Below are positions 29,098 through 40,853 of a stretch of 64,000 nucleotides of DNA, in pieces. Location of the stretch: positions 64,918,966-64,982,965 of the forward strand of contig CM042010.1 of NCBI GenBank assembly GCA_023525715.1, given 5' to 3'. Under the pieces are notes generated by a model. The model searched no databases and was not told where the DNA came from. It saw only the letters and a program-made list of their open reading frames with translations. How positions within the stretch are numbered: position 1 is the first letter of the stretch; each line of letters opens with the position of its first letter. Source of the stretch: Cichorium intybus. Its lineage: Eukaryota > Streptophyta > Magnoliopsida > Asterales > Asteraceae. The position numbers and the translations under genes were made by a program.

Positions 29098-32000
29098 TGT
29101 GACAATTGTAAATTTTGGTCAACGAAAGTCAACCATAGTCAAACGAAGCGTACGTTAATCCATATGTTGAAAAGTTATTTTCCATATCTTTTGCGATGTA
29201 TTATTAGATATTATAATACTACGTACGCTAATTCAAAACAATTATTGATTAAACGTCGAAAATACGAACAGTAAACTACTGTAGCGTAAAAATTCGATAA
29301 TTGTACAATTATTATTTTGAGAATAATAATATTCATAAAACGATCTACTCGTAAATACGAACCTGTGGATATATAGAACGTCGAAAACGGAGTTCGTATG
29401 TGAAAGTTACAACAATTAAACCGCTGTGAACGGATAAATGTACACATGGTTTGGACTCAAAATACAAAATGTGGTGCCTTAAACATCAAATATGGAATAA
29501 AAAATCGTATATTATGAAGCGTAATACTATCTAGTATTTAATTTCATAGCTAAATACATTTTCCGGTAAAATGCTGAAAATCGCGTAATCGGAAGAATAC
29601 TGCGCTAAACGCGTATTTCATCGTCTAACGAGTTATGATTCTATCTAAATAAATGTTTAACAATGTTTTTATACATATATTTATTTAGAACTTCGTTTGG
29701 TCAAAAACTCATAAAATTTCACTAAAACGTCTTACGATTTTATAAAAATCACTTATTTATATAACTATATTGTTATTTTTATAAAAATTAACCCACCCTA
29801 CCCCCCCCCATGGCCGGTTCCTACACATCTCATCACCATCATATCTTCACCTCCATGCTTCTATAGCTAGCTCATGAGTTCAAGAAATAATATAAACAAT
29901 TATAAACTCCATACTCTCATTTTATATATATACACATGCATCTCTTCACACTTGACTAGCATTTCAACTCTCCAACTCTCCTCTCTCTATCTAAAATCTT
30001 ATCACTCTTCACCACCCTCCTCATTTTCGTCCACCACCACAAACCACCACCGGCCACACCTTCCACCACCACCGTTCTTCGTTTTCAAGTGTTTTTCAAA
30101 TCTTTTTGGTAAGTTAGCTTCCTCTAGTGATTTTAAACATTATTACACAAGTTTTATTCCATTTACACAAACTAACATCAACGTAAAACTATTGGGTAAT
30201 AGTTTTGTCCAAGGGTCATTTGAGCTACAAAGCTTAGATCTTGCTCCCTACCGTCAAACCCGAAAGAACAACCTTGTTTTTAAGCAAAGCACGCATCAAG
30301 GGTGAGTTCATACCCCTCATTTTCATCTTTTCTAAACATTTTGGGGGGAGAATACAAGTTCACATGTCAAAAATAATGATTTACACAAGATTATATGTGA
30401 TTATATGTTATAAATAATGATTTACACAAGTTTGTGAAACTAGAAGTTGTGTAAAAACGTTTTTGACATGAAATATGGTTAGATCTATGTATTACGAACA
30501 TTATGATGTATTATGTTTGTGTAAAAGTTATAAAAGTATAAATAAGTTGTTTCAAAAATACTAGATCTTTAATATAAACGTCATAAAAACGAAAACTAGT
30601 AAAAACTACGTTTTTGTAACCGGAAACACTATTCTCTAACAAAAATGTTTATAACCAAGTTATTACACCATCTTTGTGGGAAATATCTTAAAGTATGTTA
30701 TTTATAATCTTCTAAATAAGTTATTTCGTTATTGTTCGAAAAAAATATGATTATTACAACGGTATACTAAAAATAGACTATTATAGGGATAGTATGTTTT
30801 TGTGACCGGAAATACGACTTTTCTAGTGATTTATAAAAAGCACATCAATTTGACGTGATAACGACTATTTAGACTTATAACGTCAAAATAAACTTGGGAA
30901 ATGATATTTTTACATGGAAGTTGGTATTTTAAACAAAAATGACTATATTCAAAATAATGTGTATGAAAAATGACCATTTGAAAAGATTACCATCATTTTG
31001 ACAAAATGACAAGATTTAAAATGCTGCCATCACTTATGTAAGATGACTAAAACAAATTTATTGCCATGACATGTTGATAAACTTTGAATCTATCTTATTA
31101 GTATATTTAGCCTTAGATGTAAGAAATTATACTTTTCAACGTATTGACATCTTTTAGGCTTAAATACGTTAACACAACGAAAACATTTATATAAATTATA
31201 ATGGGTATAATTTATGGAACGAACGACAAAGATACGACAGAAATACTAAAGATAATTATATAAATATATAATTATTACATACTATAATTATCATAGACAA
31301 TTTGATAATTACAAACGCAAAGGAGTTTTCAGTATATTTACATACTATAATTATCATGGACATTTTGATAATTACGAATACAAAGGAGTTTTCACTACAT
31401 CTACAAGCAAGGTTTTACACTATAATTATCATGAGTATATTTTGATAATTACAAATACAAAAGGGTTTTCATTTCAGTACGAACTAGGATAAAACATCAC
31501 GTTGGGTGGTTATGTGAGACATTTCTTCACAGTACTGAAAGATGTACGCACTAAGTCCTGGATTATAACCTTAATCATTCATGAGCGATATAGTTGTGTA
31601 TAGATCTATACGGGACTGACAATCCCGCACCTAAGCTGCTAGCTACAGCTAGACCGGCAGGTCTGGGGTGACAAATGTCTTAACATTACGACGCCTGAAG
31701 AACGTCGTGGCAGGCCTACATACTAGTCACAGCAAGGTTATAATAACTCACATGAACGACAACGAATATCCTTAGTTTAGGGAAAAACATCTTCAAATGG
31801 TTTTATATAAATATAAAAATACATGTTGCTCTACACAAAATATAAGTACGGTTTTACTTATACATACGAGTTTTATGGGATTAAAACCACATTTTATCAA
31901 GATACAAATATAAGTATGGTTTTACTTATACATACGGGTTTTATGGGATTAAAACCACATTTTATCAAGATACAAATATAAGTATGGTTTTACTTATACA

Positions 32001-32727
32001 TACGGGTTTTATGGGATTAAAACCACATTTTATCAAGATACAAACATAAGTACGGTTTTACTTATACAAACGAGTTTTATGGTATTAAAACTACATTCTA
32101 ACAAGTTACAAACATAAGTATGCTTTTACTTATACATACAAGTTTTATGGAAATTAAAACTACAATTCAGTAAGATACAAATAAAAGTACAATTTTACCT
32201 ACGTAAAGGTTTTACTAAATTTGATCTACAAATAAATCTACGAATAAACATGTATTTACATGGTTTTGTACAAGAATAAGACTACGTAATACTATTTCCA
32301 AGTATAGAACACTTATACATTTTCGGTCTTGGGGTTTTTAAGACTACGACTCATTTATAAGAAAATATTGGATTTTCTGGTTTCAAACACTATCTCTTAC
32401 AAGGAAAAAAGACTATGGATTTTCTCATACAAAAATCTTATGAACTCACCAACGTAATGTTGACACTCTTTTAAATTACTTGTATTCTCAGGGAACAATT
32501 AGTCAGGTCCGACTAACCTTTTGGAATGGGACGCGAAGACGTCTCTTTTACTTATTTCATTATCATATTGTAATTGGGTTGAAACAATACCGTTTGAACA
32601 ATGTAACTTTCCAATTATAATGTATGGTGGTTGTTATCTACTTATGTTTCAATGTATGCAATGGTTGTGATGCTATGTCCCGTTCCGCCCTCAGACGATT
32701 CCGCCATCGTGGTTTGGGGGTGTGATA
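29098..32727 (+). mobile_element. Solo LTR B, chromovirus-like, inside copia
   Basis: 3630 bp from TGTGACAATTG to GGGGGTGTGATA (terminal TA instead of CA), flanked by the perfect TSD caagg (29093-29097 and 32728-32732). A TATA-like stretch lies at about 29921-29932, then a pyrimidine-rich leader. A strong splice donor (AAGGGTGAGT, GT at 30302) and an acceptor (TTGTATTCTCAG, ending 32491) would define a 2.19-kb intron within the LTR. The intron holds a block of short palindromes (31599-31664), a 68-bp tandem repeat, and the motif ACTCACCAAC/GTTGAC (32444-32464) just before the acceptor. LTRs D, F and G have the same sites. Confidence 0.85.
31838..32180 (+). repeat. 68-bp tandem repeat in LTR B (about five copies)
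   Basis: Units begin AAATATAAGTATGG and contain TTTTATGGGATTAAAAC. Copies two and three are almost identical and the later ones are diverged. LTR G carries the same array in inverse orientation at about 59640-59990. Confidence 0.8.
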
Positions 32728-32771
32728 CAAGGCTATCATGAATTGGTTTGTAGACTATCTAAGGAGTTAGA

Positions 32772-35447
32772 TGTGACATCCGCCTAAAATGGATTCGGTT
32801 CAACCCAACCCAATTGGAAATTTAATAAACCCTACTCGAGATTTCTTGACGCTAATAGGATCAAAACCCTTACACTACGATATAAATTGACGTTAATAGC
32901 AATATATCATAGTATAACGTTATAACTATAATAAAATTAAATTATGATACCATATTAAAATCAAATCAAAGTATGATGCTCTAATTAAATTAAAAGAATC
33001 AAACTTGAATGCTATAATTAAACTTCAAATCAAAGTAGATTGTTATAATCAAATAATAACCTATTTTTTTATAAAACTCTATTTTTATAAACACTACATT
33101 AAATTTTATAAAACTCTTAAGATGCTTGTGTTAGTGGGGAATTATGAAGACCACCAAAAGTAAAAGGTTATTCCCATTATCTCCCACTCACACCTTCCAT
33201 CATCTTTCCTTTCATTTTTCTCCCAACACATTATTCTCATCACCACTCAAACCATATCTATTCTTCCTCTCACTCTCAATCTCGAAATTCCTCCTAGAAA
33301 TCTTCATTTTTCAGCCAAGAACACTTCAATATACTCAAATCTCCATCCCTCTTGAAGCATTCATCAAGGTATGTTGTTAAAAGTTCCAAATTCATACATG
33401 AAACAAATTAAATCCACCAAAATATCTAAAACTCATTGTATGCATAAACCTTATTTTTCTCAGACTCTCATAAATAAAATAAGAAGTTCTGGAAATTTTC
33501 AGAAAATAACTTATTTTTATTGAATTACCATAATTATTGCAATAAAATATGGCAATAATTCACATAAAATACTTTTTGCAGTCAATAAATTCTGGAAATA
33601 TTTTGGAACAACCCATATATTAAGTAAAGTGGATTTATAAAGTTTCATGCATTTATATTACTGTTTGATGCTTATTTTGTATTTTATTTTGTTGTAGAAA
33701 AATAAATTGAAACATATAGTTAGGTATGTTAAAATCTAGATTTTATATTTTTCGCATCTTATACACATTTTAAAGACTCCATGAAAAAATTTACAGATTT
33801 TTGTAAGAAGGTTTGCTTATTTTTCCTGATTTAATGTTTATTTAATGGTTTAAATTGATAATAAATAGCTACACATGTCCAAAAATTATAAAACCTTATC
33901 AGAATACCATATATAACATGTTAATCATAAATAAAAAGTCTAATGAATTTCTCTTAATATTTCCCTATTATTTATGATTTTATTGATTAGTTAATAATGA
34001 AAAACATAAGAAATACTTCCCATAGTCCAAAATATCCAACATATTTACAGTAGGCTAAATATATTGTTAGAAAACTATGGTTAATTTTCCAGAATTTTTG
34101 GGAATCATTTATTATTTTTCCCGAATTTTGTTGTGGTTTAATTATTAAAATACTAAATAAATACTAAAGCAGTTAAGAAAAATATGAAAATTTTACAGTA
34201 ATTACTATTTTATGAAATAATGATTTTCTGATAATTTCAGAATGTTTCATTACTGTTTAGTATTTAAAACCATTTTCCTACATATCTAAGCATGTAAAAA
34301 TGCCTTTTTAATGATTATTTCATATAAATAATTGTTTATAATATATAAAATATGTAAATACTTATAATTTGACAAGTTATTATTTTAATAGGAAATTATT
34401 AAAATCTTGCCTAAAGTGAAAATATAAATTAATTAAGCAAAGTAATTAATTCAATTTAAAATTCATCTAACCTATGAATACATTAATATTCAAAACAAAA
34501 TTTGATTATTGTTAATTCATCTAACATAAGAATATGTGTCTAATTATTTTTATTAATACTCCATTCTCGTTTAGTAGTTCCTAAACCAAAACTATTAATT
34601 ATAATAGGTTCCACGTCGTTTTGACCCGAGCCGTCTATCGTACAACACGCGTATTCCGTTTGGACTAATGTGAGTAATCTACCCCATATTTTATAATTAT
34701 CAATACTTTTGGGGTGTATCATGTGGTTCTAATATGTTTTCAACTTCATTTTATTATTTTATCACAACTGAGACATTGTTGGGACATTTATACTTGAATC
34801 ATTATTTGTATAATTATTGTTTGTTTACGCTACATGTACTTGTAGTGCATTATCATTTTAGTCTAATCTCCATGACTATGCCCGTATTCTTGAGGTACGT
34901 TATGGACAATAATAGCGCTATTGGGTTGACCACCCCGCCTTGGGACGCTAAGGTGATTGATCGCACGTGGTTGTGTGTGTATGATGATTAGATGCTCCAT
35001 CCTATATATACATATATATGTATATATAGGGTGAGGACTTATTGTTGTTGTTATCATTTGTTAATCAATTTTTGATTTATAAACTGTTATCTCAGTAACA
35101 GTTGCTTGCCAACTTCAAAAGAAAACAAATTTCAAATTATTCAAACTCACAATTTTCTTTAATAAAACTAGATTACTCACCAACTCTCGTAGTTGACCTG
35201 TTTTTACCCATGATGCAGATTTGAAGAATGAAGTTGATGAAAAGTAGGGTGTACCTTAGAAACCCACAAGACTATTTAAATTTGATGTAATAAATGTTAT
35301 TGTATTTTGACTTGTATTTGTATGTTGTGGATCTTGTTTGCATACTTAGTACTTAATTGAATCTAATCATATTATAACATAGTTGTCATGAGACTTTGAA
35401 CAATATATCACGCCTTGATCGATTCCGCCAAGGATCGGGGTGTGACA
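32772..35447 (+). mobile_element. Solo LTR C, chromovirus-like, inside copia
   Basis: 2676 bp from TGTGACATCC to CGGGGTGTGACA, with the perfect TSD ttaga (32767-32771 and 35448-35452). Its body is unlike LTR B, but its ends and layout agree. It has a splice donor (CATCAAGGTATGTT, GT at 33369), an ACTCACCAAC/GTTGAC hairpin (about 35175-35197), and an acceptor (CATGATGCAG, ending 35218), giving a possible 1.85-kb intron. A near-palindrome TATATATACATATATATGTA lies near 35003. No coding region. Confidence 0.85.
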
Positions 35448-35452
35448 TTAGA

Positions 35453-36076
35453 CATAGCAACGGCATTGCTACAACATTCATGAGTACTTAGAAAATAGAT
35501 ATTTGAGTATTGGATAAACCCACGCTCAAAGGATTGCTTCATGGATTATATCACGAGCATTTTTGAGACGATAACATCTTATGATCTTGAAGCAGAGACA
35601 TATGACTTATAATTTGCAAAGGCAATTGCTCATTGATAATACGAAAACACATCGGTAACTCGATGTTATAAAACGTGTTGTTGTGAGCAATTTAACTAGT
35701 AAAAGATATAAGCATATGAGTCAAAGCTTATTCGTTCCTTGACCCTGATGGGAAACAGATATCTGTAGGCCTCTCGATGATTTTGAAGTTAACTGAAAAT
35801 GTTGGCCAACCAGGACTAAATTGATGTGTTTAATTAGAAGTCTTAATGTCATATGCAAATCAGAAATCGGGAAACAGAGTATCGGACTAAGATTGATCTT
35901 AATCCATGTCTCAAGTTCGGAAAATATCTTGTTGGACGGAGGATCATATGATCACTTATCTATGGACAGAACTGACTGGGTTAGAGTTTGGCAGCGGCTT
36001 TTTGGAAGCTACAGTTTGCTGATCAATTAGAAGGTAAACTAGCAATTATAGTCATAAACTTATCCAAGTGGGAGAC
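35453..36076 (+). other. Copia 3' non-coding region and polypurine tract
   Basis: Follows the TSD of LTR C and leads to the PPT AAGTGGGAGAC (36066-36076), which abuts the 3' LTR. Open frames are short. Together with 28893-29092 and 32733-32771 it forms about 0.86 kb between RNase H and the 3' LTR. Confidence 0.75.
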
Positions 36077-36811
36077 TGTTGGATTAGGTGTCTAAGCCAT
36101 GACTAATAATTTGTATTTACCTTATTGATAGTAGCAAAGTCTATTTGGGTTCCCCTCATAGCAGGTAGTTTAACAAAATGACATAAAGAGAGATAGATTG
36201 ATTTATTATGTGACTAATAAATCAATAATTTGTTTATATATTATGGAGATAATATATTAATTAGAAATAGTATTATTTGATTAATAATTAATCAGAAATT
36301 AATTGGATTAATTTTGGGCATTAATTAGATTAATTAAGAGTACAGGGGCTAAACTTATGAATGTTCAATAGTTGAATGGACTCGCGCGACGCGCGTGTAT
36401 ATCTATGCGACGCGCGTATCAATCAGCCGAAAAAGAGCTTAGAGATAGGGTTTATCCATGTTTGAATTCGAATGAGGTTTATCTCTAAGGCTTATCTAGT
36501 AATCACTTGTAGCCTATAAATAGGGGCCTCTGGCACCCCATTTAAGCCGCCACTTTCTTTCTAGTCTCTCTGGATTTCTGTTGTTCGACTTCCTTGCTTT
36601 GGGTGTGATTCCATTTGAGGCATGGCACTTGTGGTGCTTTAGCTTTCGAGAAATCAACTAAAGGTTAGTTTTTCTTTTATATTTCTTTTAGTAAATTTTC
36701 GATTAGCCTTAGGGTTTATATTATATGTTCAAATAGTGAAAACATAGATCCAAAATAGGTTGCATGTGAACTTAGGGTTTGAGTTTATTGATTTGCATAA
36801 ATCCTATATCA
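36077..36811 (+). repeat. Copia 3' LTR
   Basis: 735 bp, TGTTGGATTAGG to CCTATATCA, followed by TSD attgt. The TATA box is intact here (TATAAATA, 36515-36522), with the module CTCGCGCGACGCGCGTG (36381-36397) upstream. A potential splice donor AAAGGTTAGT (36659-36668) also exists in the 5' LTR. Roughly 30 differences from the 5' LTR by eye. Confidence 0.9.
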
Positions 36812-36816
36812 ATTGT

Positions 36817-37235
36817 TAACCTTGAAAACGGAGACGATAGTACATTGCTTTCAAATCGAAACCTTTTTATGGAAATGCTTTTACTTTGGAAAAAAGGGTG
36901 GTAAATAGGTGGCAAATTATATGGTTAAAAGTGAATGGATGCTAAGAAATCCTTTTTGAAGGCAAGGTCAGAGCCTGTAGTTTAAATGGAACTTGAAATA
37001 GAATGGATATGAATTCATTTAGATAATTGGCAAATTATATGGTTAAAACATAAAGAACTTAATGGCTAAATTCCGTTTTGGCTAAGGACTTAATGGGTAG
37101 ATTAAAAGGAACTTGAAATTGAATGGCTATGAATTCATGTAACCTATCCTCATTATAAATTCCAGAAAAGTCATTTGACGGCAATGTTAGATCCTATAGT
37201 TTGGAATGGATGTCAAATTTATCACATACAAAGGC
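36817..37235. repeat. Degenerate tandem repeat, left of LTR E
   Basis: Words recur at intervals of about 115-120 bp, for example GGCAAATTATATGGTTAAAA near 36911 and 37027, and GGAACTTGAAAT near 36988 and 37109. The same kind of sequence continues after LTR E (39496-39790). No coding content. Confidence 0.5.
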
Positions 37236-37240
37236 CTTGA

Positions 37241-39490
37241 TGTAACACCCGGTTTCTCATACAAAGTACACCCAAAATTTTGCAAACAATTATACATTAA
37301 AAATGGGTATACTTGCACTCAACCCAGGAAAAACAAGATGTTATCAAACATTAATTATACAAAAGGTCCTTAAAATTTGACCAGGCATTACAAATAAACC
37401 TAACACAACTAAAGGACATGCTTTGAGTTGTCCATCTCTCTTTATCACATGCCTTCCCCTATCACTGCTACAGATACCTGCAAAACAACAAACAACTCAA
37501 GTGTAAGCTTATAAAGCATAGTGAGTAATCTTAATCACACTCCATAAATCTTTCTCAATAACATCCTCATCATTCTCTTTTGCTAATCTCATTAGCAAAT
37601 CCATCTTCTCTCAACTCTGAAATCTACTAACATATTAGCTTTACAAACACCAGCTAATTAGTAATAATATCAAATCAATAATAAGTATCACAAGTGATAC
37701 TACTCATAAACTCAATTACACACACACACTCGCATATACTCATTTCACCATCAATTATACTCAATTATAACACCCATCATGGTTGTAGCAATCAAACTCA
37801 AAGACTCTTTAACTCACCGCTACATCATATACTCTACTCTTATACTCGATATGAAATCCAACTCATCTCTTGTTATCCACCGGTAACAAAACCATTTCGA
37901 CTCTAATTTATTTCAATATCAATATAACACACACGTATATACATATGTATTACCCACAACAAGATATGACTCCTATTTCTCATACAAACATAATCTCAAT
38001 CGTGCATTAAATCACACTCAAAATCTCATTCTCGTATGTTAAATCACATGTTTCTCAATTATAACTTGGCTATCTCAACCAATTTAAAATCAATAGTAAC
38101 CTGTAAATTCACAATTTAATCACAAGAATGAATTATAGTTACTCACCTGATGTCAACTCAGTATTTGGAACCCCCAAATTACGCGTACCGGGCTCTTGTT
38201 CACTAGACATGGTTATATCACCATAGTCTAAATCAATTTTCCAACATCCACAATCATTTCAACAACATCTATCTCAAAGATGTACAAATCAAAAGAGGAA
38301 AAAGGAGTATAAACGGTAAATATCAACTCTATATTTACCGAAACCCCCAAATCCACGGTTCTACTCATTCAACTGTAGAAACTCAACAATACTCTCACCA
38401 ATAACTCTAAATGCATCCACTAACAATCTATTAACAACATATATAACAATATATAGCTAAAACACTGAAATCAAAACTAGGGTTTCAAAACCCCCAAAAC
38501 GAAGAAATCACTCACCTGAAGTTGAGTCGATATGTGGAACTCCCGAACCTCGTATGTGTTCCTGTCTAGCTTTAGCTGTAACACAATGACTCAAACTCAA
38601 TACTCAATTTCAAGAAAATCTCAATCATACTCAATATTCATATCAATCAAGGAATTGGAATCATAGAGGAGAGTTACAATCAAAAGATAGTAATACTATC
38701 CTAGTTGTAGCTTCCAATTTCACCATTTTGACTCATACAACCCTAAAAACACAATACAAGCACTTTACTAGCTTGGGTCTCGAATTAGAACTCCCTTACA
38801 CACACTAATCCAAGTAAACTCACTCTAATTCATGCTAGTTGCAGGTGGTTCATCAAAACCACCTGGAACCATCTCAAATCAAACAACCCAACCGTTAAAA
38901 CGAAGTCAAAATCAAAGGGAATTACCTTTCAACCGTAAGGAATCAAATCCTAGCTTCAATTCTTGAATTATAGACTTTAATTTCGAGTTTAGAGGTTTAA
39001 GATTAAGTTTCTAGGGTTTTGGAGAGGTTTTGGACGAAGTGGGGTTTCCCAAAACTGAAAGAAAATTGACTTTAAAAAGTGTTCTGCGCGCGTCACACGC
39101 CCCGTGTGAAATCTACACGACCCGTGTGGATCCACCGCTTCTATTGTTTGCTTCTGCAGGATTTCACACGGCCCGTGTGAAATATACACGACCCCGTGTG
39201 ATTCTGGAAAGGCTTACTGAAGGATTTCACACGCCCCGTGTGAAATCTGCACGCCCCGTGTGAGTCTGGAATTTCACTTAGTTTTTCGATCGTAACTTTC
39301 TCGTTTCTTATCCGTTTTTAACAATCCTTATATGCTTAGAAAGCTAAGGAAAAGTTCTACAACTTGATTAGGCTAATTATAACTTTAGATTAACACATCT
39401 CTAAACAACTCATATGTAAGACAATACCGACTATAAGGTAATAACTCTACTTACCTTAGTAAGCATCTTAAAATGAAAATGGGTCTTACA
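37241..39490 (-). mobile_element. Solo LTR E (TGTAACACC chromovirus family)
   Basis: 2250 bp from TGTAACACCCGG to GGGTCTTACA, flanked by the perfect TSD cttga (37236-37240 and 39491-39495). On the minus strand it has a promoter-proximal CpG-rich module (39092-39266), a potential exon of about 60 nt (38575-38516) ending CAGGTGAGT, a second similar exon ending at the donor with GT at 38146, and a strong acceptor TTGTTGTTTTGCAG ending 37478. Hairpins inside include AGTATCAC/GTGATACT (about 37684-37701) and TTTGCTAA/TTAGCAAA (near 37578-37600). Confidence 0.85.
39092..39266 (-). repeat. CpG-rich palindromic module of LTR E
   Basis: Six copies of a palindromic word of the type CACACGCCCCGTGTG, with middle variants GCC, ACC and GGCC. 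Several are embedded in TTTCACACG...CGTGTGAAAT, which extends the palindrome. Confidence 0.8.
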
Positions 39491-39495
39491 CTTGA

Positions 39496-39790
39496 TATGA
39501 TTCTAATCCCACGTTAGATGTAAGTTACAACCTTTACAGACCGGTCTTAGAATCTGACAGATTAAAATGGTTAACTTATAAAATTAGTAAGTAAGACTAG
39601 AAAATTCCAAATGATATGAGGTCAGCTTCTGTGGCTTGGTATGGATGTCTAGCTTCTTTAATGAAAAGGCCTTAACTTGATTCTAAATCTTAGTTGGGTG
39701 AGTGTTGTAATCTTTACAGACTGGTCTAGAGAGTTGACTGATTTCAATAGTTAACTTGTAAAATTAGTAATAAATCAACCAAAAATCGTA
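39496..39790. repeat. Two diverged copies of a roughly 175-bp tandem repeat
   Basis: Phrases recur: CTTTACAGACCGGTCT near 39533 and CTTTACAGACTGGTCT near 39712, and TTAACTT..AAAATTAGTAA near 39572 and 39751. LTR E is inserted in this array. Confidence 0.6.
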
Positions 39791-39799
39791 TGAGTGTGT

Positions 39800-40570
39800 G
39801 CCTTATACCCCTAGAAAGCTAAAAGGGTATATTTAAATAATATGTAACGATCTTATCAAAATTATGGGTATAACTAGGTAAATAAATCCATGAATTAATT
39901 GTTATACCAAAAGTAAATCTAAAAATAAATAATTTATAAGTATTATCAACAGTATAAAGTATGATCTAGTTAGTGACTATTGGAAATGTATGTAGGTTGA
40001 TTAGTGGTAGATGTTCATCCTATCTCTCACTAGTTGTATTTCTCAGAAAGTTTGGTTATCAGGTCAGTTACACTACTCTATATGTGTTATTATATAGTGT
40101 ATGCTATTTTATATGTTTGTTCAGAACTTGTGACTCTTGTTCCCAGAGGGAGGGGGGGGGAGATGGAAACAAACTTTATGACTCATGTTCCTAGAAGAGG
40201 GAGTAGGTGGGCATAAGACGTTCATACTATATGCTTTGTTCCCGTAAAGGGGAGCACAATAGTATCAAATTTCATGTTTACGTGTAATATGCTTGCATGA
40301 CATATACTAAAATGTGTAGTTGTTGTGTGCTCACTAAGTGTTTCACTTATCCGTTGATATTTAACATTTTCATGTTTAAAGGGTAGTTTTGGAAAAGAGC
40401 ACGACTTGACTGTTCAAGTTCCTATTGGTTGTTAAAGTTTATAGACTTTCACTTTTAGTAATTTATAAATTTTTATGTTTTGTAGTAACGCCAAGTACTC
40501 ACATAAATTCTTACTTAATTACTTTTGGATTTTTTTTTTTTGTAAATCAAGGTACTATTAATAAATGTTT
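39800..40570. other. Probable old LTR relic, no gene
   Basis: Contains GTGCTCACTAAGTG-like sequence near 40328, small inverted repeats such as TTCCCGTAAAGGGGA (about 40238-40252) and a T-run (40529-40541), reminiscent of chromovirus LTR ends. No terminal sequences or TSD could be fixed. Confidence 0.3.
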
Positions 40571-40853
40571 TTATACCATGTGAATGGAATTGTGTCTATT
40601 AAATATAATGGCTAAACGGTCCATATCCCTAATGAATTCCTTCAAAGCCGATAAAAACCTTATCCATGATTCCCCACTCTTTGTTTTTTCGACTCTGAAG
40701 GCAAGTGGCATGATTTGGTTGTTGTCATTCATAGTCACCGCTAGGAACATAGTTCCCAAGTATTTCATTTTCAAGCGAGCAATGCCAATTACGATAAGGG
40801 GACACAAGTATTTTTTTTTAAATGCTCAAATCTACAAAACATTGGATAACTAG
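40571..40853 (-). pseudogene. MULE transposase fragment
   Basis: A minus-strand frame of 78 codons (40571-40807) has KYLGTMFLAVTMNDNNQI, PLAFRVEKTKSGESWIRF and LSALKEFIRDMDRLAII. This is the core of the MULE transposase domain, which normally reads along the lines of DGTHLKGKYLG...SDRH. Here the first catalytic Asp region reads IGIARLK and the second reads FNRH, so the acidic residues are replaced. Nothing upstream or downstream extends the match, and no TIRs or 9-bp TSD were seen. It is a dead scrap; any role is excluded by its size and lost residues. Confidence 0.7.

Larger units (their letters stand above)
5644..36811 (+). mobile_element. Ty1/copia retrotransposon, degenerate, split by nested insertions
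   Basis: LTRs at 5644-6369 and 36077-36811 share about 96% of positions by eye and are flanked by the perfect TSD attgt (5639-5643 and 36812-36816). The order gag, protease, integrase, RT, RNase H on the plus strand is that of copia. The internal region is interrupted by solo LTR A (8573-25856, itself holding a gypsy and a LINE), solo LTR B (29098-32727) and solo LTR C (32772-35447), each with its own TSD. Without these the element would be roughly 7.6 kb. The genes carry many stops and frameshifts and cannot encode working proteins. I could not assign the copia lineage. Confidence 0.88.

Noticed and set aside
29874..30305. 143-codon frame ending at a splice-like site in LTR B
   Set aside because: Low-complexity Ser/His/Pro composition from a pyrimidine-rich leader; not conserved as a frame in LTRs D, F and G as far as I can see.
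31586..31735. Hammerhead ribozyme (retrozyme) in the palindromic block
   Set aside because: I did not find the conserved CTGATGA and GAAA core in the required arrangement.
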